A stretch of 64,000 nucleotides of DNA from Prunus persica (Eukaryota > Streptophyta > Magnoliopsida > Rosales > Rosaceae), in the NCBI RefSeq assembly GCF_000346465.2, contig NC_034011.1, positions 5,702,534 through 5,766,533 on the forward strand, given 5' to 3'. The position numbers and the translations under genes are program-made. Positions 37,194-48,667 of this stretch are shown piece after piece. Within the stretch, counting starts at the first letter, position 1. The number at the start of each line of letters is the position of its first letter. The notes under the pieces were generated by a model. It was not told where the DNA came from. It was given only the letters and a program-made list of their open reading frames with translations, and did not search any database.

Positions 37194-37551
37194 CATCCAA
37201 CTGCTGTATCTAAAAATAGACGGCGGTGAGCACCACTGAACGGTTACTGGTCGGCTGGATGATCCTCGCTACTTGCCAAACACCATCCAACTGCTGAACC
37301 TAAAAATAGACGGCCATGACGAGCACCACTGAACAATTGCTGGTCATCTGGATGCAGGCAGTGCTTGCCAATCACCAGCAAACTGCTGCTCCTAAAAATA
37401 GTTGGGAGCGAACACCATTGAGCTGCTGCTCCGATGGATAACAGCCGGTGCTTGCCTATCAGCTTCAAACTGATGTACCTGAAAATAGACGGCGGTGAGC
37501 ACCGCTGAATGGTTGCTGGTCTGTTGGACATAGACTGTGCTTGCCAATTAC
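37194..37551. repeat. Minisatellite, four copies of an 87-92 bp unit
   Basis: Units start at 37194, 37284, 37376 and 37463 (lengths 90, 92, 87 and about 89). Each contains CATCCAACTGCTG-like, CCTAAAAATAGACGG-like and GTGCTTGCCAA-like phrases. A partial unit precedes them. The sequence is GC-richer than its surroundings. The minus strand is open for 106 codons across most of it, but unit lengths are not all multiples of three, so it is not a peptide repeat. Confidence 0.9.
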
Positions 37552-37886
37552 AGGTGGCGCTCAAGTAAGCGCATTTCTTGTGTGAGAAGGTACTTCCTAG
37601 TTACAAAGATTACTTTAGAGAGATTGAAAAACATGTATTTTAAACATTCGGGGTTATACTTCAAATCGGTGGATAAATGTGACTAGTTGACATGATCTGT
37701 TTATTAAACGGGTTGAGCATGGTAATGAATGGTTTGATAAGAATCCCTTTAATTTATTAATTGCGCTTATTGGGTTAACTCAAATTTAACCTCGAGCTTT
37801 TATAGTGCAAGTTGAGCCATATAAATTTCGCGCGGATTTCGAGTAGTTTAAGTAAAATGGAATCTTACCTATGTCAATAATGTTGC
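37552..37886. other. Gene-free spacer
   Basis: Between the minisatellite and the SINE target duplication. Nothing assignable. Confidence 0.4.
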
Positions 37887-37897
37887 TACTTTCAACT

Positions 37898-38092
37898 TTT
37901 TTTTTTGGGTAAGTACCATGAGGTGTTTGGGTCAATTTGCGCGCACATCAACTAATTCCCACTCTCGGAACTGAACATGCCACTGACCACTAGGTGTTGC
38001 AACTGCTCGGATTCGAATTGGGGAGCAAACCCAATTGAACCCTGGAACCTTACTCAAATGGCGGACAAACCAATGGGGCCACTCTTGGTGGT
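37898..38092 (-). mobile_element. tRNA-derived SINE (family 2), complete, 195 bp
   Basis: On the minus strand it starts at a pol III head (GTGGCCCCATTGGTTTGTCC), has a B box AATTCGAATCCGA, and ends with a poly(A) tail (the T-run at 37898-37906 on the plus strand). Both sides carry the same 11 bp TACTTTCAACT (37887-37897 and 38093-38103), a perfect target duplication. Confidence 0.88.
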
Positions 38093-38103
38093 TACTTTCA
38101 ACT

Positions 38104-38763
38104 CTATTTCAAACATGGGAGGCAATGTAATTACGTTGCGATAAAATTGATTGGCTATCAATAAGCCAAAAAGGGAAAGTTTGCTTGGTGGTTCCCTAAT
38201 GCAAGCCTACCAGTAATTACTCAACTCTGCAATGACTTGTCTTAGAAAAAAACTCTGCAATGACTAACTTGAAAGATGTTTGATTCCGCTTCCCTTGTTG
38301 AAGAATTTAGTATGAAAGTTTTGATCACAATGTTTCTTTGACTGAGTATGTTTGGAGGGATGTTATGCTGTTTTCCTATTATTTGTAAGCAGCCCAAGGC
38401 CCAAATGTGGGATGGTCGCCCTCGGGACCCAGCCCAAAGGACTACAAATAAATTTATATGCATTATACCCTACATTGTGAATATATGATATACTACCTAG
38501 GATTGTAAATGGTTATTGAAAATCTAGGATTGAATTTTAAGTTGGTATTAAGTTATTAACCTATGATTGAAAATGGTAGTTGTAAATCACGTTATAGGCA
38601 ATAAATATCTTTCGAAACAAGGTGTTGTATGGTTAAAGCCCTTGGGTTGAGTGTGTGGGGTGAGCTCAACCCAAGCTTACGCCAAGTGAACTTGCGGAAA
38701 TGCTATAATGAGAGGATGAGAAATCATTTTGACAACTATTTGGATGGAATTCTAAAAAACTAA
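38104..38763. other. Gene-free spacer
   Basis: AT-rich, no assignable content. A short ACTACAAATAAATTTATATG phrase near 38441 is the only low-complexity stretch. Confidence 0.35.
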
Positions 38764-39162
38764 GTCCCATTTGGTTTGCGAAAAGTATTTGATAGGAAAT
38801 TATTTTTTCACGTCTTTTTCTCAGGGATGAGAAATGAAATATTCCTTTTTTGGACAAAAAAACAAGAAATATTCATTTCCCATAAATGGGAAAGAAACTA
38901 AGGAATACCACTTTATTTCTTGTCCCATATATGATTTATGTAGGAATGTAAAACAAAATTTATTTAATTTTTCAATTATACCAATGTTAGAAGAAATATG
39001 AACTAAATAATAATATAATAATAATAATGCATTTAATGTTATATTGTAATTCTAAATTTTAATAGGGATAAAATGGTAATGAAAAAGATGCATTTAATGT
39101 TGGCCTTAGTTCCTCCTATTTTCCCATGTCCCAACCCCATTTCCTATGAACCAAACGCACAC
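38764..39162 (+). mobile_element. Tourist-like MITE, family A, 399 bp
   Basis: TAA flanks both ends (38761-38763 and 39163-39165). Ends are GTCCCATTTGGTTTGCG and, from the right, GTGTGCGTTTGGTTCATAGG. The core phrase TGCATTTAATGTTATATTG and its neighbours are shared with the elements at 56214 and (inverted) 58080. No coding potential. Confidence 0.75.
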
Positions 39163-39349
39163 TAACGGTAAACCTCACATTGGCTCATTTAACAAAGTTT
39201 GGAACTGAAATTTTGAGGGAAGAAAAAAAGATTAAGGAAAAAAAAAAAATTAAGGAAAAACATGACAATCAGGAAATTGTGAAGTGGAAAAATGACATTT
39301 TTTTGGCCAATGAAAAATGACAATTTACCCATACAATTACAAGAACTAA

Positions 39350-39660
39350 CTGCCTATTTGGTTCATGGTTTAAGACATTGGCAATAAGTATGAAATTGCA
39401 TTTCCTTGTTTGGTAAATGCACCATTGGGAATGAAATACCTAACTTATGGGTAGGAACTTCCCATCAAGGGTATTGTTGGAAAATTGAAGAATTTTTTAA
39501 TATTGCACAAACAGACATGGGAATGAGAGAAAATGACATTTCCTAGCCTCACGTCTCATAGTTTCCAAATATGGAAATGAACTTTCACCATTCTTATATC
39601 GTAGGATTAGACATTATAATTTCATTTCTAGGAAGTTCAATATGCGAATCAAATAGGTTG
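39350..39660 (+). mobile_element. Tourist-like MITE, family B, 311 bp
   Basis: TAA at 39347-39349 and 39661-39663. Ends CTGCCTATTTGGTTC and, from the right, CAACCTATTTGATTC. The interior phrase TATGAAATTGCATTTCC also occurs in the composite element at 11321-12021. Confidence 0.75.
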
Positions 39661-39884
39661 TAAGGGTGCTCACCTGCTTCATCTTTCTCACATCAAACGT
39701 TAATTGATAAGCAAATTATTAAGGCATCAATTAGTGTCTTGAATGCACCTCCAATGAATGCAAGAAAAATAAGCTAATTCATAAATTTGTTTAGTTAGGT
39801 ACTAACAGACTTTAGAAACACACTCAAAGTTCATTTACAACAAATCAAACAAGACTCGAACTTCCTATAAATTATAAAAGTGAA

Positions 39885-40695
39885 GGGTTATTGATTTCAA
39901 TGGTTTTCCAACTATTGCTTCAGTATCATTTTGGTCCATGAACTAAAATTTTCATTTCAATGGTCCTTCAACTCTTCATTTGGTATCAAAACGATCATAC
40001 CGTCAAAGTCTGTCAATTTTATTGTTAAATTGAGAGGTAAAATTGTCCATATAAACTAAACCCCATCACAGCTCTGTGCTCTCCCCTTCCACCCCCTTCC
40101 CCCACCTCCCCTCTATTTGTTTTCTCATATGCAATAACATAAGCAACAACCAACACCTGGCTCTTGAGTTTTGGGCGATATCATTTCCTCAATTTTTTGC
40201 CCAAATTAGAATCTTGGGGCTTGGGGCTGGAGCTGTGGGTTGATGGTGGGGATGAGGTGGTCAGATCGTGAGGGAGAATAAGCAAAAGGGTGTGTTGGGG
40301 GAGGCAGTGTTTTTGTATAAATCTGAGTTTTTTTTACTCTTTTAAAAAATTTGTTATTTTATTTTTGTATTTATTAATTTAAACAATAGAAAATTTATTT
40401 ATTTATTAATTATTAGGTTAATCTCACGAAATAAAAAGCCATGTGGCTGGTGTGATTTAATTTTAAAATTTTATAAGTTTTATAATAATTTCCTTTAATT
40501 TTTAATTATATATTACTATTTTAATTCATAGAGACATTTTTACCCCTCAATTTAACAATAAAATTGACAGACTTTAACGGTAGGACCGTTTTGATACCAA
40601 ATGAAGAGTTGAATGACCATTGAAATGAAAATTTTAATTAGTGAACCAAAATGATACTAGAGCAATACTTGAAGGACTATTGAAATCAATAACCC
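39885..40695. mobile_element. Mutator-like non-autonomous element, 811 bp, long inverted repeats
   Basis: A perfect 10-bp duplication TAAAAGTGAA flanks it (39875-39884 and 40696-40705). Terminal inverted repeats start GGGTTATTGATTTCAAT at both ends and stay alignable for about 180 bp (shared phrases include TCTGTCAATTTTATTG). The middle is non-coding, with a C-rich patch near 40085-40115. Confidence 0.88.
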
Positions 40696-40705
40696 TAAAA
40701 GTGAA

Positions 40706-41173
40706 ACAACATTTCTTAAATTTGGAAGAGAAAAAAAAAAACCTACATTTCTTAAAACAGGCCCAGACCAAAAAGTCACAAAGAAACCCAACAAAACTCA
40801 AAACACCAGCCCACATTAAAAAAAAAAAAAAACCAAACAAAACAAAAGAAGTAAGTGGAAAAGCCGAACCGTCCAGCAAACGAATGCATTGCCATGCCCA
40901 ACCTTCATCTCCATGATCTCTGACTTCCAAAACCTTCATAACCGTGAAGCTTCAAATATTTTTTTTTCCAAAATTAAAATCACGGTGATAAAATTTGATT
41001 TCGAATCAAATCTCAATATCCAAAAATGTAATTAATTCAATATTTAATATATTTTTCCATGTAAAAAACGTAAACAATCACTTGCTTTTGAATACGAGTG
41101 CGCTTGTAGTTGTAGCTCAAGCGATTACATTTACTTATGCACATGATATTTTAGGTTACTTTACTTTATTTTA
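40706..41173. other. Gene-free spacer
   Basis: A-rich sequence between two transposable elements. No features. Confidence 0.4.
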
Positions 41174-41459
41174 TCTATATATATAAAGTAAAAGATAGAG
41201 AATGCTGAAATATTCAAAATACCAGAAAATGTCCTTGGTTAATGCAAACATTAAGAATTAAAATTATTAATTAAATGAGAATAATATGGTAAATTCATAA
41301 TTTTTTATATTAAAAAAATTAAAAAAAAAAGAAAATTCAGATAATGGATCCTATTTTTATGGAACACAACTATCCATTATCTTTTTTAATTCTAAAATAA
41401 ATTTAAATTTTTTTTAAAAAAACCTCTCGCAGGCGCAGAAGCGCGTGCAGAGAAGCTAG
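41174..41459 (+). mobile_element. Non-autonomous mini-Helitron, 286 bp, copy 2
   Basis: Starts TCTATATATATAAAGTAAAA and ends GAGAAGCTAG. The 3' hairpin is CTCTCGCAGGCGC, AGAA loop, GCGCGTGCAGAG. It is flanked by A on the left and T on the right. It is the same length as, and alignable end to end with, the minus-strand copy at 27275-27560. Confidence 0.9.
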
Positions 41460-42061
41460 TTCACATGATGTTCAAGTTTCGATTCATCCTCCCAAATATC
41501 ATTTGGATAAAATTAAAATAAAAATCAGTCGCTTGCCTTCAAAATCGCTATTATAGCAGTACAGTCTGTACGTGAAACCTAAGACCTACATGCAACCCAA
41601 AAATCATCACATCCTAGGCGCGTGCAACACTTCACATTCCCAACGCCCTTTACAAAAGAAAAAGGACAAGAGAGTTGGATCACGCAACAAAAACCGCGTG
41701 AGATGTGGACGACCTCTGTCTCATTCGTTTCCCTTCGCGCCCTCACTTCAGCGATTCTCGCAGTACATGCCTCGTTCAAAGAAATGGAGGTAACTGATTG
41801 CAGGATGGATGCGCGGCGCACGTTAGCATTCCCTGCAGCATATTAAGTTGTTTTCGTACTGTATTTTTCTTTTCCTCACCGCGTTAGCATTTCCTGCAAC
41901 ATATTAAGTTGTTCTCCTCCTCCTCCTCCTCTTCTCTCTCTTTCTCTCTCTCTCTGGAACTTTCTTACTTTCTTTACTCAAAACCAACACACTGGAACCC
42001 TTGACTGCAAGCAAAATCGAAAATGGCGTTTCTCTCGTTTCTTTGATTATCAATATTTGAG
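41460..42061 (+). promoter_or_regulatory. Promoter and first non-coding exon of the ASI1-like gene
   Basis: A CTC/CT-rich tract (41913-41955) leads into a leader exon ending at 42061 (TTTGAG/GTATGT). A 32-bp direct duplication (41821-41852 and 41882-41913, phrase CGTTAGCATT...TATTAAGTTGTT) lies just upstream. The matching acceptor is at 42999-43000, so a 939-bp leader intron separates it from the start codon exon. Confidence 0.6.
42023..42046 (+). CDS. Seven-residue upstream ORF in the ASI1-like leader
   Basis: ATGGCGTTTCTC...TGA coding MAFLSFL, in good start context, fully inside the predicted leader exon. It could modulate translation. Confidence 0.45.
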   Translation: MAFLSFL

Positions 42062-42795
42062 GTATGTATCTCATTATAAACTTGTTCTCCAAGTTTTCAA
42101 CAAGAGCTAGCTCAACTTTTGTTTGTGGCCGGGTCATGAGGGTTTCAACTTTTTCTCTTCTTTTTCTTTTTCGCTTTCACATGGTACCCAGATGGGTTTG
42201 TCTTTTCGTCTTCTCTTCTTTTGTATGCATTTCTTCTTCTTCTTTTTTCTTCAAAATTTTCTTTTTTCATGGATGCTCTGTTTCACATTGTGCTTTGTTT
42301 ACCCTAGAATCCGTCGTGCTGCTCATGTATTTTCGCCTAAGTTGAAAATTTTTCTGAGACTTGAAGTGTGAATTAGTAATGATTTGTTTTGAGAACAACA
42401 TGGAGGTTTTGCTTTTCAACTTTTCAGATTCTACAGCTTATTAAAATAAAGGGGGTTATCTGGTGGCCTAAAATGTGTTGCTCTGTTTCTGTTAGGCGTC
42501 TCACATTTAAGTTTTTGTCATTTTTGGTGTTGGATTAGCACCCAATCAATGTCTCTCTTTTTGTATGGAAATAAGTCATGGTGTTTTTTTTTTTTGGGGG
42601 CAATTTTAGTGGTGGGTTTTTACCCAGCGTTCTGCTTTTTCCTAGCAAATCTCTTCAACCAAAGGTGACATTGGTAGATGAGTTCTGGAACACACAGGAG
42701 GATCTGAAATTTGTAAACCTCTAAACTTGTATGAGTGATCTTGGAGCTGCCTTTTGATTCTTGGGTCAAAACTTTGTAAAAGGGTTTGTTGCAAC

Positions 42796-42910
42796 AACAG
42801 CTTACAATATTTTGATTCTGACTACAATTTTGTAAGCTGTAGTCAGAAACCAAAATATTTGATTCTGCCTGCTGAGCTGTGATCCATTTTGGTTTCTGAC
42901 TACAGCTTAC
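42796..42910. repeat. Perfect 25-bp inverted repeat in the leader intron
   Basis: GTAAGCTGTAGTCAGAAACC(AAAAT) at 42832-42856 is the exact reverse complement of 42886-42910, with a 29-base loop. A third, partial arm (ACAGCTTACAA near 42797) can pair with the first arm instead, so two alternative hairpins are possible. It is probably a MITE relic; a small-RNA source is a weaker option. Confidence 0.85.
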
Positions 42911-43033
42911 AGTATTTTTTTAGGTTTATTTTGCTTCTCTGGTTTGAAATTCTAGTATGCTCATAGATGATAAAGTAATTTACTGTTTTTTTAATATTAG
43001 GTTCTCAAAGACTATTGGATGGGCTAAGAAACA

Positions 43034-46000
43034 ATGGTAGGGTTGGAAGAGACAAATATGGAAGATGATTATTTTAACTGGGGTAAGAAAGGTGGAGTTG
43101 GGGAAGTGGAACGTGTCCAGTTCTACGAGTCATTCACTTTGGAAGGCATGGAATACTCGCTGTATGATTGTGTACATCTTTACAGAAGTGGTTGTTGTGA
43201 GACTGATATCGGTAAGCTTGTGGAAATATATGACACAGAGGACCATGAAAAGAAGATAAAGGTCGTGTGGTTTTTTCGTCCTTCGGATATACATAACTTT
43301 TTGGGTGATTGGAAACCACGCCGGAACGAGATACTTTTAGCTTCTGGTGTGGGTCAAGGCCTCTCCAATGTCAATCCTCTGGTAAGTCAGGTTCAATTAG
43401 AGATAAATTTAATCATGTCAAGTTTATATTCTCACCCCTCATTGAAGTAGTGTCTATTGCATGGTTTTTTCAGTGTTAATTAAAAAGAAAGAGGATTTTA
43501 ACCTGGATTTGATGTTTCTTTGTTAATAGAATTTGTGGTTCTTATAGGAAAAAGGACTAATCTTTAGTTTGGTATGAGGTGAGCTATAGAAAAGAGGACT
43601 GATCATTTAGTATGACTGCATAGTCATTGGATAAGGTGGTGTTCATGCATTGCTGGTGTGGAGTAATTAATTTAGCATATCTATTTCTGGTTACGGAAGT
43701 TGTTAGTTAACGTGCGTGTTATAAATTAGTAGACATGGAAGTTTAAATGATCCTTCCATGCATGATGTATACATAGGACAGTGCCAATGCAATAAATGTT
43801 TATATGGTTAAATATTTTCCTTTTCATTTCCATGACAGTAATCAGCCTACTTCCTGTAGATCAACGTATTAGTGTTTTCCTATTTCAATTGAAAGTTTAT
43901 AGAATGCCAAACTTTCTCTGAAATTCTGTTAAGTCTTTTCCTGCATGCATAATAGTTAACAAGGCGTCCTCATGTTTATGTTAAAATCCTTTCACATGAC
44001 AAGTTTTCAAATACAAATTTCAGGAAGCAATAGTTCAAAAATGCAATGTTGTCTGCACATCAAAGGATGTGAGGAATCCTCAGCCATCTGAAGAAGAGTT
44101 GAGAATGGCTAGTTACATTTTCTCTCATAATTTTGATGTAGGAAAGCGCCAAATATTGGAGAACTTTCCAGATGAAATAAGTGGAATTAAAGGTCAGTCA
44201 TCTGCCTCTGGAAGTTGTCAGTGGAGTGCTTTCTGGTATAGCCGCGTTTAACAGATATAGGATGTTAAATTGCAATTAGACACGTTTACCCTGATCTCTA
44301 AGAATTGAGAAATTGCCACTTGATTTTCTGAGTATTTTCTATCATTTATTGTTCTGTAGCAGTTTTTTCCTATTGTTCTGGGACTTAAACAAGCTACTGT
44401 CGAGAGTTGCCATAGTTTAGGATTAAAGTAGAACACTTTTATGCATGCTCATTTAGTTACTCATCACGGCTTCATGTAGAATTAAGAAAATTTGAGCAGC
44501 TAGATAAGGAAAACTTAAGAAACTTCATCATGGCTTCTCTGCTAAAATTTTAGAAAATTCATCAGGGCTTCAGGATGCCACTGTCACTTTCAAACCCATG
44601 TTGTCATAAGGCAATGTGCAGTAAAACTGAGTAACTTGTTGACAGATTAGGTAGTAGTTGAGAGAGATGAAAAGACAATTGTAGAAGCCTTGCTACCGTG
44701 TATTTACTTCTTTCTTGTATAAACAAAGATAATGGCCTCGAGAATTAATTTCTAACCAAATAATATTGAGATTCATCCTCCAAACAAATCAAAACATTTA
44801 TTACTCTCTTGATATGATATCAATTAAAGCAAACTGATGCGAGAGATCCTGATGAAAATTGGCTACATGTCATGCAAGGTCTATGGAACTATGTAGTGAA
44901 AGCTGAAGAGATGCAACAACGACCTGAAGTGCATTTAATAACTGTTTAAATATCAGATTGAATTTCTTTAAAACAAAACTGAGGATATATTTATTTAAAG
45001 TTTTGAGAGCACTATTTACAACAGTGTAATGTTTACCATGTACTCATGTCTCCCAATGACAACTACTATAACTTTTCTTATATTTTCTTTTTTTTCTTAG
45101 TGGACATTAATATCTACCGTGGTCTTCAAATATTTTGATTGCAATGCAGTGGAGTGCTTTTTTAACATGAGAAACAATCAACAGCTCTTCAGGCTCCCCA
45201 AGTTCCAGACAAATTTGACAGACCCAGCTGGACCATCAAATGTGCCTTCCAAGTTAGAATTGGACGAAGCGAAGGCCTCTCCAGTTAAAAATAGTAAGTC
45301 TAGCAGCTGAATAGGCCCTGTAGTGAGAGATTATTTCTGAGAATTCCACCTCTGCATGTGCAATTTGACTGATTAGATGTAAATATGATTTTTTTTTGTC
45401 ATGTCCAGAATTGAAAGAGTCAATGGTTGGTACTGGGGAGCAAGGATGTGCTTCAAATGAGATGTTAAGACTTAAACTTGCTCTTGATGGAAATGGAACT
45501 CAGTCCGCTAGAATATCACACGGTCAAGATAAAGAAAGACACAAAGTTAGATTTGTTGATCAACCACATATAAGTGCATCAGATTGTGTAGCTTTCACTA
45601 AGGGGGATACTTCTAGAAAGAAGCCTGATGGTGTAGCTTTCACTAAGGGGGATGCCTCTAGAAAGAAGCCATATATTGTAAGTTTAAGTATTGTCAGCTG
45701 CATTTTCCTCCTTTCCTAATTTTCTATCTTGGAAATGTTCATTACATTTTTAACATATTGAGTTTGATCTATGTTTTTTATTTTACTATAATTTCATTTT
45801 CATGTTCCTATTTTGTCTATTCATTAGAAGATAAACAGGTAACTGAGTATGACTCCAAACACGCATTTACACAAGCTGTTCACAAGTTCTGTTTTGGTTA
45901 ATATTCTGACTTTAATTGTTTTTTTTTATTTAAATGCAGGATAAAAGAAGTTGGTTCAAGCAACCAGTGAGTTTCTATTCCCCAATATCTTTCGTAGACT

Positions 46001-48667
46001 TTCCCAATTGTTGTTTGATTGGTCGTAAAAATTAATGGTTGAATGATAAAGTAATAGTTGAAATTATAAAACAATAAAGAGAAACCATGTATCAATTGGC
46101 TGAGTTGCAGGTAACACCAAATTAGAATAGTTCCTAAGGAAGGTCAATTTTAATTTTTTTTGTCTTATCAAATCATCCCTATCAGTCTCAACGTCCTCAT
46201 TAACTTAAGTTCAAAGAAAATGTTTTTATACTCTTAACTTTGAACTCTTAATAAGGTTCCATGTCTAAATTTTCTTTAGACACTCAGTTTTTAAAGCATC
46301 AATATGCTCAAGCTTTGTCTTTGTATACTAGTATACATTGTGCTAAATATGGTTTCTGGAATCAATTTTTGCGTATTGGTTAGATTTCTTGATTTATTCA
46401 TTGCTCATTTATGTTCTGTGAATACTCAAATAAAGTAAAGGTACAAATACATTTGTCTTTCAACTTATGGGTAAAAGGAAAGTATTATCTTTTATTAACA
46501 TAGAATTAAAATTAACTGTGGAATGGAGGATGAGGAGTTCTGGACCGTAGTCCTCCCAAAACCAAAGCTTTAATACCTGCCTGCCTTCCTCTCTCCCTTC
46601 TACTCTGGTTCTCCACATGTACCTTTCTTCTATATGAAGGTTTATTAATAAGTAACCAACATAAAAGGCAAAAGAAAAGTCAGGTTTATTAGGCATATGG
46701 AAGTCTTAACCATCCATTTCCAATTTTGCAGTCTTGGGAGGAAAAACTGCAGAGAGCTCAAGATGCAGGCCATTTGGTTTTACTAGACAATCTGGATCCA
46801 TCCTATGCATCATCCGAAGTAGAGGTAGTATTTCCTGGTGCATATAAAATAAAAGTTTATAGGATATTTAAAGAAATTCATTGAAATGCTGATGCAAATG
46901 AAAACCAGTTTATTCTAAGCTGCATTATATCATTTTAAATTCTCACATAAAATGATCTATACTCCATCACCACCAAATTAGGGGCCTCTTTGAAGATGCT
47001 TTTGTAGGAAGCACATCTCCTCATAAGTGCTTTTGCAAGAAGCACATACCTTTTTTTATTAAGATACCAAGTGCTTCTTGGAAATGAACTTGGAAAAGCT
47101 TCTTGGAGCACCTATTGGGTGCTTCTCTAGAGAGCACTACAAAGTGCTTTATAACCTACAAACATCTTAAGTGTTCATGCTAAATGCTGTCAAAGCGCCT
47201 TTAGAAATTCCAAAAGCATCGCCAAACATGCCTAGATGGGAATCAACCACCCTGAATGAAGTAAGAAAAAGAAGTTATAGGGCCAAAGTAGTCTGGCCTA
47301 GTGTTAGACATTCTGTTTAATCTACATCGTTTTTCCTTCCCAGGCTCTAGTTTGGAAAGCATTTCGCGAAAAGGTTGAGGCAAAAATGATACAATACAGT
47401 ACTTTTTCTACTCCGCAATATGGTACAACAGCTTTTTGGGGATCTTTACTTATTTTTCAAATGATTGCATTGCATGTTTTATTTGGTGGTAGATCATTAA
47501 TGCCATTGAATTTGAAGCTGAAACTTATTTGTGGACTAATTACATTTATCTTATCATGGCCTTATAGGCAAGGCTTTTGTTATATTCAAGTCAAAGATTA
47601 CTGCTGACCGTGTAATATCTGAATTAAACGGGAGATGCCTGGTTTTGGAAAATTGGAGGTATTTTATTACTTTTCATTATACAGTCATGGAGCATGCTTA
47701 TTTATCTTTTCTTTTCTTTTTGGTTGGAGTGTTCAAAATTACACGTAATTATGTTGTGAACTTTAGTAATTTAGTTTCTAGGTGAAAAAAGACAAATTTT
47801 AAATTAGCATGGGTGATGAGAATCACTAGCATAATAGCATTGTAAAAAGTATCAAATGCAAATTAGTTACTGCTATGGATAAAAAGGGATTTCAAACAAT
47901 TAAATGTAAAAGGTATGTGATAGTCGTTTTTCTTTCTATCACTCAGGGATTTTGTTTCTTAAAGCATTTAAATTGGTACAAATTATGAAATGATTTAATT
48001 CCACTCAAGATGATCTTATAGTATATATGGCTTTGCATTTTCAGACCTGTCATAGGTATCAGAAGAAGTCTAAAAGGGCCAGACAAAACAGCCAGATTTG
48101 TTGGACATCTGAGCATTGCCAAAATCAGGCTTCAAAGTCAACGTGAAGAGATGGTAATCTTTCTGAGTTATTTTTTGCTTTTGGATTACACTCTGATCAT
48201 TTCAATGTTTGTTGGGCACATGTAGAGTGCACCCAACAACAACAATGCGGCTCTCCATTAATCCTATTTAGGGGATCCCTTCATAGAAGCTTACTGTATT
48301 TGATCATATAGATTTTTTCTTTGAGTGTTTCTTCTTGTTTCGTTTGTAGAGAAAGGCAGTATCAACATCACACTGTTCCCAACCTAATACAATTGAGTAT
48401 GATATGGCTCTGGAATGGTGTTTACAACAGGAAAAGTCAGATGCATGCTGGAAGAATTTATATGAGGTGCTTCAGATTTACCTAATCATTGTTCACGAAT
48501 TGAGGACTTCACACATTATATATGTGCATGTCTCACAAATATTAGGGAATAGTTCTTTATAGTTCATTTTTCTAATATCTTCGTTTTCCTCTCCTTGGGA
48601 GCCCCCTTCTCTGCAGAAACAAATGAAGGAGATTAGAGAAGCTAGGAAAGCTATAACTAATTTGTAA
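43034..48667 (+). CDS. ASI1: BAH + RRM domain protein, ASI1/IBM2-like
   Basis: Eleven coding exons: 43034-43381, 44024-44192, 45150-45293, 45409-45677, 45940-45966, 46732-46824, 47344-47422, 47568-47658, 48045-48153, 48350-48466 and 48617-48667. Together they give 498 residues in one frame. Residues about 20-170 form a BAH domain (WGKKGGVG, VQFYESFTLEGMEYSLYD, WFFRPSDIHNFL, NEILLASG, NVNPLEAI, CNVVCTSKD). From residue 320 an RRM follows (LVLLDNLDP and GKAFVIFK resemble RNP2 and RNP1). This BAH-RRM order matches Arabidopsis ASI1/IBM2/SG1 (At5g11470), which binds heterochromatin inside introns and lets transcription reach the distal poly(A) site of genes such as IBM1. Exon 4 carries an in-frame duplication (VAFTKGDTSRKKPDG / VAFTKGDASRKKPYI). 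The split of exons 3-4 and 7-9 is supported by matching codon phases. Confidence 0.85.
46981..47233. mobile_element. Degenerate MITE in intron 6 of the ASI1-like gene
   Basis: GGGGCCTCTTTGAAGATGCT at the left and, from the right, GGCATGTTTGGCGATGCTTT are imperfect inverted ends. The interior is rich in AAGTGCTTCT / AGAAGCAC units facing each other. hAT-like in style; no clean 8-bp duplication. Confidence 0.5.

Noticed and set aside
37244..37564. 106-codon minus-strand frame over the minisatellite
   Set aside because: Unit lengths of 90, 92 and 87 bp break the frame between copies, so similar peptides recur only once; not a repeat protein.
45119..45149. Earlier acceptor for exon 3 of the ASI1-like gene (after CTTAG near 45100)
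   Set aside because: It leads to an in-frame TGA within about 13 codons; the acceptor at 45148-45149 keeps the frame and the expected NP-rich junction.
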